Positions 14,912 to 23,564 are shown, counted from the stretch's first letter. The stretch is 64,000 nucleotides of DNA from a virus (IMGVR_UViG_3300006108_000010:1-64000), one strand, 5' to 3'. Notes: generated by a model from the letters alone, not told the origin. Numbers and translations: made by a program.

Positions 14912-14986
14912 TGGAGCCTCTGGTCGGGATTAAACCGACGACCCTTCGCTTACAAGGCGAAAGCTCTATCACTGAGCTACAGAGGC
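14912..14986 (-). tRNA. tRNA-Thr(TGT)
   Basis: The acceptor GCCTCTG/CAGAGGC is perfect, with U73 and encoded CCA. The anticodon stem TTCGC/GCGAA holds loop CTTGTAA and the T-loop is TTTAATC. Confidence 0.92.
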
Positions 14987-15028
14987 AATAAATTTATATT
15001 AATAACTTACCACACCAACCCTTTGATG

Positions 15029-15205
15029 TCAATCAAAAGATAAATCTTTTTTCTCAATTTTTTCAATACTACCAGTTCTTCCTGATTGAACTACATAATA
15101 AAATTCTTCCTCACGAAGAATCTCTATAATCTGACCTCTTTCTAATGAAGGGTGATTTTCCGTTATTACAACAGCCTGACGATAGTTATGTCTTTTGTTA
15201 TGCAT
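15029..15205 (-). CDS. Small beta-rich protein (58 aa)
   Basis: The frame from the ATG at 15205 encodes MHNKRHNYRQAVVITENHPS, then RGQIIEILREEEFYYVV and GRTGSIEKIEKKDL. The pattern resembles a small SH3-like barrel. It lies between tRNA-Thr and the Lys/Cys-rich small genes. The function is unknown. Confidence 0.6.
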   Translation of the reverse strand: MHNKRHNYRQAVVITENHPSLERGQIIEILREEEFYYVVQSGRTGSIEKIEKKDLSFD

Positions 15206-15211
15206 CAAATA

Positions 15212-15357
15212 TTACTTCTTTTTCTTTTTGTTTTTAACACAGTTATTTACTATTTTACCAAAAAGTTTTTAGTTCCTTTTTTGTGATAACCTTTCCAACA
15301 GTTGACTTCAGTAATAACACTTCTTATTATTTTATAAAGATTTATTTCTTTTTCCAT
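15212..15357 (-). pseudogene. Frameshifted CWKGY-type small phage gene
   Basis: The ATG at 15357 starts MEKEINLYKIIRSVITEVNC, followed by WKGYHKKGTKNF, then a TAG at 15250. In another frame the sequence continues FGKIVNNCVKNKKKKK to a TAA at 15212. Restoring one T in a five-T run joins them into a CWKGY...VNNCVK protein of a type I recall from cyanophages and other phages. It is either a sequencing slip or a genuine truncation. The start overlaps the end of the next gene. Confidence 0.55.
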
Positions 15358-15599
15358 CTGATTGCTTTATGACCTTTCTTTTTTCTTTTACTTGCTGAAC
15401 ACATTGCTTTTGTAGGGCGACAAGCTGGATAACCTTTTCTTTTTTCGCCTTTTTGTCTACCGCAAACCTTACCAGTTTTACAATCTATCCAACCTTTTTG
15501 ACCACCTGCACCTCTGCGTGAAAACCACCCGTGAAGTCCTTCACGTTTTTCCTTTTCGAAACCTTCTAATAAAGTTGCTACAAGTGAATCAAATTTCAT
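15342..15599 (-). CDS. Cys/Lys-rich phage protein with MKFD N-terminus (85 aa)
   Basis: MKFDSLVATLLEGFEKE is an N-terminal peptide shared with the next gene upstream and with the 391-aa protein at 55 kb. Its LLE-G matches a T4-type prohead-protease site. The remainder (GGQKGWIDCKTGKVCGRQKG, then YPACRPTKAMC) is a Cys-containing basic domain of a type I recall from marine phages. The start overlaps the upstream TGA. The role is inferred to be head-associated. Confidence 0.75.
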   Translation of the reverse strand: MKFDSLVATLLEGFEKEKREGLHGWFSRRGAGGQKGWIDCKTGKVCGRQKGEKRKGYPACRPTKAMCSASKRKKKGHKAIRWKKK

Positions 15600-15763
15600 T
15601 TCTTTTTAGATTTACCCCAATTTTTAGCACCCTTTTTACGACATTTAACCAATGCACCGGATGCGTAGGCGGAGGGCCACACCTTATATCTGCTCTTTAC
15701 TTTATAGTAACAAGCATCTTTTTTTTCTTCTAATATAGAAGCAACTAAAGCATCAAATTTCAT
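15596..15763 (-). CDS. Small KVWPSAYASG-type protein with MKFD N-terminus (55 aa)
   Basis: From the ATG at 15763 the frame encodes MKFDALVASILEEKKDACYY, then KVKSRYKVWPSAYASGALVK and CRKKGAKNWGKSKKK. This closely fits a small conserved domain I recall (DUF5872-like) from cyanophages and large DNA viruses. Its first ten residues parallel those of the downstream gene. ATGA overlap with that gene indicates coupling. Confidence 0.8.
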   Translation of the reverse strand: MKFDALVASILEEKKDACYYKVKSRYKVWPSAYASGALVKCRKKGAKNWGKSKKK

Positions 15764-15764
15764 A

Positions 15765-16169
15765 TTACTGGGCAGGTGTTTGTATAGTACCAGCTTTTCT
15801 TTCTAAGTAAATTAAACGTTGATCTAAATTGTCCATTCTTTTATCTAGACCTGCTTCGGTTTGGTTAATATGTTTTAAATCTTCTGAGAAGATACTTTGA
15901 TTGTTAATTATGGTTTCTAGCTTCTCCTGTGTTACTTCAAATCTTTTTGATGCTTCTTCCGAAGCGTGTTTATCAGATTCTATTTGTCTTTCGACATATA
16001 CTGCAAATTTATCTTGGGTTACATAGTGTTGACCCATCCAAAGAGTTGCATAAGAGAACATTATAAATGCTACCACCATTACTGCTGGTTTAATAAAGAT
16101 TGTATACCATTTACTGCCTGGTGATGGAGAATCTAAATGTGACAAAGGATCGAGAGGATTAAAACTCAT
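15765..16169 (-). CDS. Membrane-anchored coiled-coil protein (134 aa)
   Basis: A Pro/Ser-rich cytoplasmic N-terminus is followed by one transmembrane helix (residues about 27-46, PAVMVVAFIMFSYATLWMG). A long coiled coil (about 60-125) contains heptads such as LDKRMDNLDQRLIYLERK. Spanin or holin-accessory proteins and tail-associated membrane proteins have this architecture. No specific assignment is possible. Confidence 0.7.
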   Translation of the reverse strand: MSFNPLDPLSHLDSPSPGSKWYTIFIKPAVMVVAFIMFSYATLWMGQHYVTQDKFAVYVERQIESDKHASEEASKRFEVTQEKLETIINNQSIFSEDLKHINQTEAGLDKRMDNLDQRLIYLERKAGTIQTPAQ

Positions 16170-16234
16170 AATATTTTACATCTGTATGATTATACTTATA
16201 TAGCTTGAGGTCACTTTTAAACTAAATATTATAA

Positions 16235-16906
16235 ATGATACAAGGCAAAACCCTAGTAATTTCGGACATTCATCTTGGTTCACCCGTCAGTCGCACCGAT
16301 GCAATCTTAAAGGTTTTAACCGAAGAGAAATACGATAAGTTAATCATTAATGGTGATTTATTGGATAATAACTATTTTGAAAGATATAAAAAGAAACATT
16401 GGAAGGTTTTGGAAACTATCAGAAAAATTTCAAAGAAAAAAGAAGTTATCCTAATAAGAGGAAATCACGATAGAAATTCCGAAGCTCTTGCTGGAATATT
16501 GGGTATAGAATTCGTTGAAAAATATGAAATGCAAATTAGTGATAAACGCTTCTTATTCTTGCACTTAGACATATTTGATACCTTTATTGCCAGTTATGGT
16601 TTATTGACAAGTATCGCTGAAAAAATCTATTATTTTTTTCAAAAACTACATAAGCCATTGGCTATATGGTTAAAAAGAAGCAGTAAAACTTTCCTAGAAG
16701 TTAAAGATAAAATCAAGTATAAAGCATTGGAATATATTCACAATACACAATACGATGCAATTTTTGGTGGTCATGTCCATTACGCAGAAGAATATCACTG
16801 CATAAAAACCAACAAAAGCTATTATAATACTGGATCTTTCTGTGACTCTCCATCTCATTATATCATTATAGATAGTGATGGGATGGTTATTTTGAAGGAA
16901 ATTTAA
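16235..16906 (+). CDS. LpxH-like metallophosphoesterase (223 aa)
   Basis: Motifs in order are SDIHLGS (residues 10-16), GDLLDN (about 40-45), GNHDR, then GGHVHYAE and YNTGSFCDSP near the C-terminus. This order and the GSF-x-D ending match UDP-2,3-diacylglucosamine pyrophosphatase LpxH-like enzymes. A phage copy could act on a nucleotide-linked substrate, but lipid A modification is only a guess. A TAAATAT box lies 5 nt before the ATG. It is convergent with the next gene, overlapping by 4 nt. Confidence 0.85.
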   Translation: MIQGKTLVISDIHLGSPVSRTDAILKVLTEEKYDKLIINGDLLDNNYFERYKKKHWKVLETIRKISKKKEVILIRGNHDRNSEALAGILGIEFVEKYEMQISDKRFLFLHLDIFDTFIASYGLLTSIAEKIYYFFQKLHKPLAIWLKRSSKTFLEVKDKIKYKALEYIHNTQYDAIFGGHVHYAEEYHCIKTNKSYYNTGSFCDSPSHYIIIDSDGMVILKEI

Positions 16907-18009
16907 GCTCTAATAGTCTTTCTAAGGGTATTAACGCAAGCAATATCTTCGTGGACAGCAACAAAATCAACACCCACTACTTCATCACCATAATTAACAA
17001 TTGAAAATCCATTCTGCCAATTCGGATCTTTTACATATGAAGGGTTTAGATCACAGGCGCAAGCATTCTCATAATTGTAATATGTAACTGCTTTTCTGTT
17101 ACCGACAGCAGGATGTCTCTGCGAGGTAGCACCAAAACGATGAACGTGATTAGTAATAGTTGAAGCAAAAACTTTTTCGTACTCTGCTCTTGCTGACTGA
17201 CCACCATTTTTTCTAACTGCTGTACCGTGCTTAACGATCAAGTTTGTTGGGAGAACTACTTCATCAACCAACTTGATTCTACACCAAGATTCGTTTGGGT
17301 AAAATACATTATCATAAGAAAGCAATTCTTGAATTCTAGGCAACGATGCCGCCTGACCAATTTGCTTACTGAGATATCTCCACCATCTACCTTCCTGACT
17401 ATTACCAGAATGGTTTGCATTAGTTTCCAAGATTTCACAATCCCATGCTTCGGTAATATCATGCAACGTCTTCAAGAATGCATGATACTTCTTTAGTTCA
17501 TCAGCAAGCGAATAGTTGTGACGAACATCATTTGAATAGGTGCTAATTGAAAGCATATCAAGAGTGTCACCATTGAGAATGATTTTCTCTGGTTTTACTT
17601 CTTCAACAACTTTAAAGAAGATTTCAATTGTGGGTTGATGCTCAACGCCAAAATGCAGATCACCAATTACAACAGCTGATTTAGCAGCTTCTTGCCTAAC
17701 CTGTGATCTCTTTGGTGGATCATAATGAATGGGAGTCAATTGCTCCAAGAACTGCAAAACCTCATCACCATCTGCATCATTCTGCTTAAAAACCTTTAGT
17801 GCATTACCAATATATTCACCGTCTTCGTTAATAATTGGCTCCTCCTCAATGTAAGAGCGAGATGTAACATTCAAACTATTACCAATCCAGTTATAGATAG
17901 TCTTCCTAGGAACATCCAGAAGTTTTGAAATTTCGGTGTTTGTTTTACCTTGAGTCTGAAGCTCTCTAGCTTGTTCTATTAGCTGTTGCTTATCGTATGA
18001 ATTTGACAT
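16903..18009 (-). CDS. HTH-metallophosphoesterase fusion (368 aa)
   Basis: Residues about 9-42 form a helix-turn-helix like that of resolvases and transposases (TNTEISKLLDVPRKTIYNWI). From about residue 112 a calcineurin-like domain shows GDLHFGVEHQ, NGDTLDM, NANHSGNS and TNHVHRFG. The third motif reads NANH in place of GNHD, a divergent metal site. A DNA-binding domain plus a phosphodiesterase suggests a nuclease acting on DNA. This is inference from architecture. Confidence 0.82.
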   Translation of the reverse strand: MSNSYDKQQLIEQARELQTQGKTNTEISKLLDVPRKTIYNWIGNSLNVTSRSYIEEEPIINEDGEYIGNALKVFKQNDADGDEVLQFLEQLTPIHYDPPKRSQVRQEAAKSAVVIGDLHFGVEHQPTIEIFFKVVEEVKPEKIILNGDTLDMLSISTYSNDVRHNYSLADELKKYHAFLKTLHDITEAWDCEILETNANHSGNSQEGRWWRYLSKQIGQAASLPRIQELLSYDNVFYPNESWCRIKLVDEVVLPTNLIVKHGTAVRKNGGQSARAEYEKVFASTITNHVHRFGATSQRHPAVGNRKAVTYYNYENACACDLNPSYVKDPNWQNGFSIVNYGDEVVGVDFVAVHEDIACVNTLRKTIRA

Positions 18010-18046
18010 ATCACCATATAATAAATGATGATTATAAATATGTCAA

Positions 18047-18214
18047 TTATTTTTTAAAGATATTTCTAAAGGTCTGTTTAAAGGACTCAAATCTTGATTT
18101 CTTTAAATCTCTTAATTTTTTAACATTTAAAATATCTTTTTCAGGTTTTATCTCTTCCTTTTCCCAATCAAAATCTCTATATTTTCTATTTGTGTTATAA
18201 GGTACTTTATTCAT
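18047..18214 (-). CDS. Small basic protein (55 aa)
   Basis: The frame from the ATG at 18214 encodes MNKVPYNTNRKYRDFDWEKE and a basic helical tail (LRDLKKSRFESFKQTFRNIF). Its start overlaps the TGA of the membrane-protein gene upstream. No family is recognised. Confidence 0.6.
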   Translation of the reverse strand: MNKVPYNTNRKYRDFDWEKEEIKPEKDILNVKKLRDLKKSRFESFKQTFRNIFKK

Positions 18215-19152
18215 ACTCTGTAATTAATTGCGTTATTTAAATTTTTGCGAATACCACTATTCTTAATTCCCTCGTTTTCAGGGGAATTAGAATTCATTAA
18301 AGGTGAATTTTCAGAATTTTCTTCTTTAATGTATTCATTTGAATTAACTAAAAGTGAATTTTCAGAATTTTCCGCTTTAGTTAATTCTTTTTTAAACCCG
18401 TCGAATTCGACGGGTTCAGATTTTTTTTCTATTAATGAGTTGTATGCTAAAACCAATGCCACTGCAAGAGGATCAAATACCAAAACGATACCCAAAGTAA
18501 ACCACTTAACAATAGTATCCATATCAACTCCAAACGCCTTTGCCACATATTTGAGAGTCCCAATGTCAACTTCTTTTGAACCTTCAATCTTTTCTTGAAT
18601 TGACTCAGAGGATGTTTTGAAGAGGTCAGTGGTAAGTTGTGCCACTCTATTTCTTGTTTCTGTAATTTCTTCAGATGATCGTTTGATGTCTTCGTAAATG
18701 GGGGCAGCGGATCGTCTAGATAAATTAGGGAGTCTGGCTTCTTGTGCTTTTCTTGCTTCATTTAAAGTATTGATTCTATCATTAAGCTGTTTAATTTCAA
18801 TGTTTAAAAATTCTTTCTTTGAATTTAATGCTTCCTGTTTTACATCCGTGAGTTCTACTTTAACGTGACTTTGCTGATAAGCAGCGGTTAAGAAACCAAA
18901 AATACCAAGAGAAGTTATGCCCATTAAAATAATAACAGCAAGAGTTAAATAAGTTTTAAGTAACCATCCGGTTGTTTTCCAATAACGATGAAGGAATGAT
19001 GCGGCAACTAGTTTACCGACTTCTAATCCTCCTGCCATCACACAGACGGCAATAAATCTAGCTGCATATAATGAAGCTAAACCCTGAACTGAAAAGAATG
19101 CTGCACAGCCAGCAACAATTAATGCTACCAAACCAATAACAAAAGTAAACAT
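18211..19152 (-). CDS. Membrane protein with coiled coil and C-terminal repeats (313 aa)
   Basis: Three N-terminal transmembrane segments (residues about 3-22, 28-50, 66-90) are followed by a coiled coil (about 105-190) and a fourth membrane segment (about 212-240, LGIVLVFDPLAVALVLAYN). The C-terminal tail has two imperfect repeats around NSENSLLVNSN and NSENSPLMNSN. VFDPLAVALVLAYN recurs in phage membrane proteins of unknown function. A TAAGTAT box lies 5 nt from the ATG. Confidence 0.78.
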   Translation of the reverse strand: MFTFVIGLVALIVAGCAAFFSVQGLASLYAARFIAVCVMAGGLEVGKLVAASFLHRYWKTTGWLLKTYLTLAVIILMGITSLGIFGFLTAAYQQSHVKVELTDVKQEALNSKKEFLNIEIKQLNDRINTLNEARKAQEARLPNLSRRSAAPIYEDIKRSSEEITETRNRVAQLTTDLFKTSSESIQEKIEGSKEVDIGTLKYVAKAFGVDMDTIVKWFTLGIVLVFDPLAVALVLAYNSLIEKKSEPVEFDGFKKELTKAENSENSLLVNSNEYIKEENSENSPLMNSNSPENEGIKNSGIRKNLNNAINYRV

Positions 19153-19157
19153 ATAGA

Positions 19158-19164
19158 ATACTTA
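19158..19164 (-). promoter_or_regulatory. TAAGTAT box
   Basis: The box is 5 nt before the ATG of the four-segment membrane protein. Confidence 0.5.
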
Positions 19165-19169
19165 TCTTT

Positions 19170-21341
19170 TTAAAATTGTTCTTGCCAATTAAGAGTAGCA
19201 GCACAAACTAAAGGTTTGTATGGAGGGTTTAAACTATAATTGTTTTGTTGGACGAGTAACACAACAGAATCTGGTTGTGTATAATCTACGTTTGCTCCAA
19301 TATTTAAAAAGTTAAGAGCAGTTTGAATATCTTGTACGGTGGTTGCAGAACCCCAACCACCTAATATTTGATATCCACCACTGAGATAAACAACTCCTGT
19401 ATTGTAGTCCCAAACTCTTGATGCTTTGCCCATATTAATTGATCCTGATATGGATTGTTTAGCAGAAGTATTTTGTCCAGATAAAACAGGATTATACATT
19501 AATCGCCAAGAATAATTTGCAGGTGTCGAATTACCACTACCAGCATTAACATTCTGCCATCCTAAATCAGTAATTGATAATCCTTGAAGTTGAATATCAA
19601 CCTTATTATAAGGCTCTCCCTGTCTTAATCCAAGACCAATAATAGCATATTCTGCCGTTGATGTGGTGGAGGGCCATACAACTTGACTTACTGTATTATA
19701 ATTTGCAAAAAAGGGATTCATTGTCACCTCTGCTTCCGTATCTATTGCTTTCGATGAAGCCAATACATAAGGAAGATAAGACAATGTTGCTTGATTAAAT
19801 ATTTCGGTTCTTACTGGTAAAGCTGTTTCCGAAACAAATTGTTGACCATAACGACCAGCAACACCATAGGTATGAATTATAAATGATCCAGTTGGACCCA
19901 CAAGAACAAATCTAACTCTTGAAGTTCTACCACCAAAATAATCAAACCACCATGTCCACTCCTCGTGGAAAGGAGTTTGTGTTAAGGTAATTGTATTACC
20001 AGAAACAAAAGACCCTGGATTAAATGGATATGTTAATGTAATTGTACTTGGTGTAATACTAGAAACCCATGCCACGCCATCATAACCAGAAGGATTAATT
20101 CCAGAAACGGTAACAGTAGATGATTGATTAAATACGCCTATTAAACTTGATGATGTGCTATATGTTACATCATAAGCCGATAAAGTTTGATTTGGAAACG
20201 CAACAGTAGAAATTGAACTATATGTTAATCCTGTAGCACTTACGGATGTAAAGAAATTAAGTCCAGAAGAACCAGTTCCATCTAATTTATCACCATTAAA
20301 ATTAGCACTATTTGTTCTATCCTCAACGATAGTTCCATCCATTTCTCTTCTACGAACAACAACATTAAATGAATTATTGGCAGATAGCTCAAAGAATATA
20401 CCAGAGGCATAATTAAACTGTCCAAATCTTTTTACGGTATAGGGATCAGATCCACAAAAGTTTAGGGTTCCGTATACTTGAGTACCAATGCCAGGTGTGA
20501 ATTTAAAATGTCTTTTGGATTGTCTGATTACATAACCAGTAGAACTCAAACCACTAGTTAATAATGTACTACCTAAATCTTGTATAAAAATACTTTGAGC
20601 ACTGAGACCAGTAAATTGTTCTGTAAGTCTAAAATCACCATCTTTATCAACTGTTGACTGATGCCACCAAGAAGCAGCAGGTTGAGCAACACGAAGTTTA
20701 CCCGCTGGATCTAATTGAAGATTACTAGAATATTGGAAATATAAAGGAGAGTTTACATTGTTATTAGCAATCGAAACCGAAGTTACTGAGTTTAAAATAG
20801 TAGCACTTAAGGAACCTGTTACCGGAATTGGATTACCTGCATCATTTGTAATTTCAATTTGAGGATTGGTAATATAAGCACTTAACGAGTTTACAGGGTT
20901 TAAAACAGTAACAGAACCACTTACAGGTAGAGTAACATTACATTGAGCAATATCAATAGCCGAATTAGCATTTACTTGATAAACATTTAAACCGCCTCTA
21001 GTTGTACCAACTAAATTTCCACTTGAATCACCAATTGCAACACTATCTACATTCGAACCAAAATTTTGAGTTAATACACGAAGGGCATTTGCTCCTACAC
21101 CAACATTAACAACATCTGCCACTGCCCCACTTATCGGATCAAATATACCGACATTACCAATAGATAAACCAGTAGAACTTAAAGAAATTTTTAATGCATC
21201 TAAATTAGTAATATAAGATGCTTGGGCAAAAAGAGGAAAGGGCGCACCATCTTGTTGAATCCATGAATTGCTATAAGCGACATTAGGATTCTGCTGGTTT
21301 GCAGTGAAATTACTTACCAATGTAAGGTTAATATTGTTCAT
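19170..21341 (-). CDS. Large virion structural protein, paralogue of the 8.7-kb gene (723 aa)
   Basis: A long Ser/Thr/Asn/Gly-rich beta protein. NPNVAYSNSW near residue 18 and a central RQSKRHFKFTPG...NYASGIFFE block parallel the 594-aa product at 8743-10527. A WTWWFDYFGGRTSRVRFVLV segment lies near residue 460. These features suit an outer virion or fibre protein. The C-terminus ends NWQEQF. A TAAGTAT box is 6 nt before the start. Confidence 0.85.
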   Translation of the reverse strand: MNNINLTLVSNFTANQQNPNVAYSNSWIQQDGAPFPLFAQASYITNLDALKISLSSTGLSIGNVGIFDPISGAVADVVNVGVGANALRVLTQNFGSNVDSVAIGDSSGNLVGTTRGGLNVYQVNANSAIDIAQCNVTLPVSGSVTVLNPVNSLSAYITNPQIEITNDAGNPIPVTGSLSATILNSVTSVSIANNNVNSPLYFQYSSNLQLDPAGKLRVAQPAASWWHQSTVDKDGDFRLTEQFTGLSAQSIFIQDLGSTLLTSGLSSTGYVIRQSKRHFKFTPGIGTQVYGTLNFCGSDPYTVKRFGQFNYASGIFFELSANNSFNVVVRRREMDGTIVEDRTNSANFNGDKLDGTGSSGLNFFTSVSATGLTYSSISTVAFPNQTLSAYDVTYSTSSSLIGVFNQSSTVTVSGINPSGYDGVAWVSSITPSTITLTYPFNPGSFVSGNTITLTQTPFHEEWTWWFDYFGGRTSRVRFVLVGPTGSFIIHTYGVAGRYGQQFVSETALPVRTEIFNQATLSYLPYVLASSKAIDTEAEVTMNPFFANYNTVSQVVWPSTTSTAEYAIIGLGLRQGEPYNKVDIQLQGLSITDLGWQNVNAGSGNSTPANYSWRLMYNPVLSGQNTSAKQSISGSINMGKASRVWDYNTGVVYLSGGYQILGGWGSATTVQDIQTALNFLNIGANVDYTQPDSVVLLVQQNNYSLNPPYKPLVCAATLNWQEQF

Positions 21342-21347
21342 TAACCA

Positions 21348-21354
21348 ATACTTA
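21348..21354 (-). promoter_or_regulatory. TAAGTAT box
   Basis: The box is 6 nt before the ATG of the 723-aa virion protein, within GTGTAAGTATTGG. Confidence 0.55.
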
Positions 21355-21360
21355 CACTAG

Positions 21361-21555
21361 CTATTCCTTAATTCCAACTACTAGTTCTTTCCAACTTTCA
21401 AACTTTTCGGTGGGTTCTGGGATCTCCCAACCAAAAAACCAAAACTTACCCTTGCGGTATTGGGCAATTTCAACTGTTGGATTTCCCTCTGCATCCTTAT
21501 CTTTACTTGTTACCAAATAAAGAAATTCTTCTTTTAGTTCTGTGTTTTCGCTCAT
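21361..21555 (-). CDS. Small hypothetical protein (64 aa)
   Basis: MSENTELKEEFLYLVTSKDK leads a small beta-rich protein with the aromatic stretch KFWFFGWEIPE. It is transcribed leftward ahead of the virion gene. No homologue is recognised. Confidence 0.65.
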   Translation of the reverse strand: MSENTELKEEFLYLVTSKDKDAEGNPTVEIAQYRKGKFWFFGWEIPEPTEKFESWKELVVGIKE

Positions 21556-21591
21556 ATTAAAAACTTATCAAAAAAAAAATTTTATCAAGGC

Positions 21592-22077
21592 TTATAACTC
21601 ACCATTTAAAACTTTTCCATTTAATCTTATTCTCGTAAACAAACTTGCAACTGGATGATCTTTATAATCAACTAGTAATCCATTTATACCCATCTGTCGA
21701 GCAAGTAGAATATTTCCAATTTCATCATCGATAACATATTCAACTTTTAAATCATCATACCATGCATTTTTTGCAGCAAAATTGGTACAAAAAATATCTG
21801 ATTTAGGAATATCTATACCATAATGATGTAAAATTCTTTCGTTGTTATCTATTCCCTCTTCGTCAACACCTGTAATATTTTCAGCGGAAATTATATAAGT
21901 TTTAATTCCTAATTTTAAACATCGTTTCAGAATTTCAAGTACAGGTCTATTGGCATGAACGGCTTTTGAATTTTCAACTCTATAAGGTTTATGATGTTCA
22001 TGTCTTTCCACGAGTGTTCCATGAAAATCAAAAGCAACAATTCTTTTGCTAAAAATACCTGTATTTTCGATGGTCAC
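21592..22077 (-). CDS. HAD-like protein with altered motif I (161 aa)
   Basis: VAFDFHGTLVERH (residues about 13-25) is HAD motif I with the nucleophile Asp kept but the second Asp replaced by His (DxHxT). TYIISAEN could be motif II, and YVIDDEIGN carries the acidic metal-binding pair. Loss of the acid/base Asp usually lowers phosphatase activity, so it may be non-catalytic or act as a transferase. Compare the intact HAD at 2056-2475. Confidence 0.72.
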   Translation of the reverse strand: MTIENTGIFSKRIVAFDFHGTLVERHEHHKPYRVENSKAVHANRPVLEILKRCLKLGIKTYIISAENITGVDEEGIDNNERILHHYGIDIPKSDIFCTNFAAKNAWYDDLKVEYVIDDEIGNILLARQMGINGLLVDYKDHPVASLFTRIRLNGKVLNGEL

Positions 22078-22078
22078 A

Positions 22079-22285
22079 TTACAATTCCTTCAGTATACTT
22101 AGCTCAAGTACACCAAAATTGCTATGTCCTAAATTAGCTACTTTTGCAGTATATTTTTTCCCTTCGTATGAAAATTTTATTACATCTCCGTTTTCTAATG
22201 GAATATCATTATCGGTATTCCATTCCGATATATCCAAATAAAATTTGGAACCATCCTTATTTATATACTTTTCAATTCCTAGCAT
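22079..22285 (-). CDS. Small hypothetical protein (68 aa)
   Basis: MLGIEKYINKDGSKFYLDIS with GDVIKFSYEGKKYTAKV looks like a small all-beta domain. It precedes the HAD-like gene with a 1-nt gap, so the two are probably co-transcribed. Confidence 0.65.
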   Translation of the reverse strand: MLGIEKYINKDGSKFYLDISEWNTDNDIPLENGDVIKFSYEGKKYTAKVANLGHSNFGVLELSILKEL

Positions 22286-22289
22286 TTTA

Positions 22290-22376
22290 TTATTGAATTG
22301 AAAGCTTTGTACAATATGTCAATCCAGCAAATGCCAATAGTAAAATGGCTAAAGCGATGTATTTGGATTTGATCAT
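22290..22376 (-). CDS. Small membrane or lipoprotein (28 aa)
   Basis: From the ATG at 22376 the frame encodes MIKSKYIALAILLLAFAGLT followed by YC and a polar tail. It looks like a signal/anchor segment with a possible lipobox (GLTYC). A TAAATAT box lies 7 nt upstream of the start, supporting expression. Confidence 0.5.
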   Translation of the reverse strand: MIKSKYIALAILLLAFAGLTYCTKLSIQ

Positions 22377-22408
22377 TACTCAAATATTTACACTAACAAA
22401 AAAACAGT

Positions 22409-22573
22409 TTAACGAACATTTTTAATTTCTGCCTCAAGCTCCTCTTCGGTTTTCATCCGATAAGTTTCATCGACAGGGTTATATACTACAAATCCCTCTT
22501 TTACTAGATATTGCAATTCCTTGATAAGATCAGCTTCTGTAATATTTTGGGTTTCTTTTTTATTTTTTGCCAT
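22409..22573 (-). CDS. Small hypothetical protein (54 aa)
   Basis: The ATG at 22573 (MAKNKKETQNITEADLIKEL) opens a helical, charged protein. An earlier in-frame start would extend through the promoter region shared with the divergent nucleotidyltransferase gene. No family is recognised. Confidence 0.6.
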   Translation of the reverse strand: MAKNKKETQNITEADLIKELQYLVKEGFVVYNPVDETYRMKTEEELEAEIKNVR

Positions 22574-22615
22574 AAGTATATATGGTACACCAACCACTAT
22601 ATGGTGTCAACAATT

Positions 22616-23314
22616 ATGGAAGGATTAAACGAAAAAATTTGGCAAAAGGATGGAACTGTTGTTCCCTCAGTGAGAGAAAAGCTTTTACAAATCTCAAAAA
22701 GATTTTTAGAGGACTTCATCACGCCAGTAACAGTTAAAAACATATATCTAGTAGGATCTCTAGCGTCTTATAAATGGACACCGACAAGTGATATAGATGT
22801 CCATTTAACAGTAGACATTAACGAACCTCATGCCGATAAAAGCACCGATGATTATTTTGATTTGAAGAAAGATTATTTCAATAAGAATCATAATATTTTT
22901 ATTAAAGGTTACAAGGTTGAAATCAATATTAATGAAGAGGGTGCGGAGCAACAGCAATTCTGGAAAGATAAACCTGTTTACGATCTATATAATCAAAAAT
23001 GGATAAAAAAGCCAAATCCAAATACAAGAAATTTAAACGACCCATTAGTATTGCAACTTTCGGATTATTTTGAAAAAAAGATAGATTGGCTTATTAGATA
23101 CCAAGCACCATATTACGATTTTAAAAAGTTGAAAAATACCATCAAGGCATTACGAAAAGAAGGCTTAAAACACGATGGAGAATATTCTGTTGGCAATTTG
23201 GTTTTTAAAAAATTAAGAAATTCAGGGGCAAACGAAAAACTTTTTGATTTTAATAATGATATGGAAGACAAAGAATTGTCTTTGGAGAAGTTTAAAAACT
23301 TCTTTACGAAATAA
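22616..23314 (+). CDS. Nucleotidyltransferase-fold protein (232 aa)
   Basis: YLVGSLASYKWTPTSDIDVHL (residues about 43-63) is the GSxxSYxxTxxSDID motif of the polymerase-beta nucleotidyltransferase superfamily, with the DID metal-binding aspartates intact. A third acidic residue may lie in KVEINI. A helical C-terminal half follows. Related proteins transfer nucleotides to small molecules, RNA ends or proteins. The target here is unknown. A start at 22601 is also possible. Confidence 0.8.
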   Translation: MEGLNEKIWQKDGTVVPSVREKLLQISKRFLEDFITPVTVKNIYLVGSLASYKWTPTSDIDVHLTVDINEPHADKSTDDYFDLKKDYFNKNHNIFIKGYKVEININEEGAEQQQFWKDKPVYDLYNQKWIKKPNPNTRNLNDPLVLQLSDYFEKKIDWLIRYQAPYYDFKKLKNTIKALRKEGLKHDGEYSVGNLVFKKLRNSGANEKLFDFNNDMEDKELSLEKFKNFFTK

Positions 23315-23396
23315 GAAGATATATTTCGTAAATAAAAAGCATTACAAAAAATGCTACGCTAACCCAGCTGTTCCATATTTTTTTAAATAAATCCAT
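23304..23396 (-). CDS. Small membrane protein (30 aa)
   Basis: The ATG at 23396 starts MDLFKKIWNSWVSVAFFVML with one hydrophobic helix ending IYLLIS. It converges on the end of the nucleotidyltransferase gene by 11 nt. The function is unknown. Confidence 0.45.
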   Translation of the reverse strand: MDLFKKIWNSWVSVAFFVMLFIYEIYLLIS

Positions 23397-23469
23397 GTGT
23401 TCAATGAAACCTTAAAATTTCTAAAAGGTCGCCGTAGATTCTCTTTACGTTCTATTCATGGATTTAAAA

Positions 23470-23564
23470 TGGAAGTGGGTATGGGAATCGAACCCATGCT
23501 AATCCCTCATCTAGGGAAGTTATAGGTATAAACTATATCGTGCTTCCAATTACACTAACCCACC
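23470..23564 (-). tRNA. Class II tRNA with TAT anticodon (identity uncertain)
   Basis: The acceptor is GGTGGGT/ACCCACT (G1:U72), with U73 and encoded CCA. The anticodon stem TATAG/CTATA holds loop TTTATAC, giving anticodon TAT (AUA, Ile). A long variable arm (TCCCT/AGGGA) follows and the T-loop is TTCGATT. Isoleucine tRNAs lack long variable arms. The G1:U72/U73 end and long arm match the two serine tRNAs here. The charged amino acid is therefore uncertain. Confidence 0.72.

Noticed and set aside
14790-14972. 60-aa leftward frame over tRNA-Met and tRNA-Trp
   Set aside because: It is a translation of two tRNA genes.
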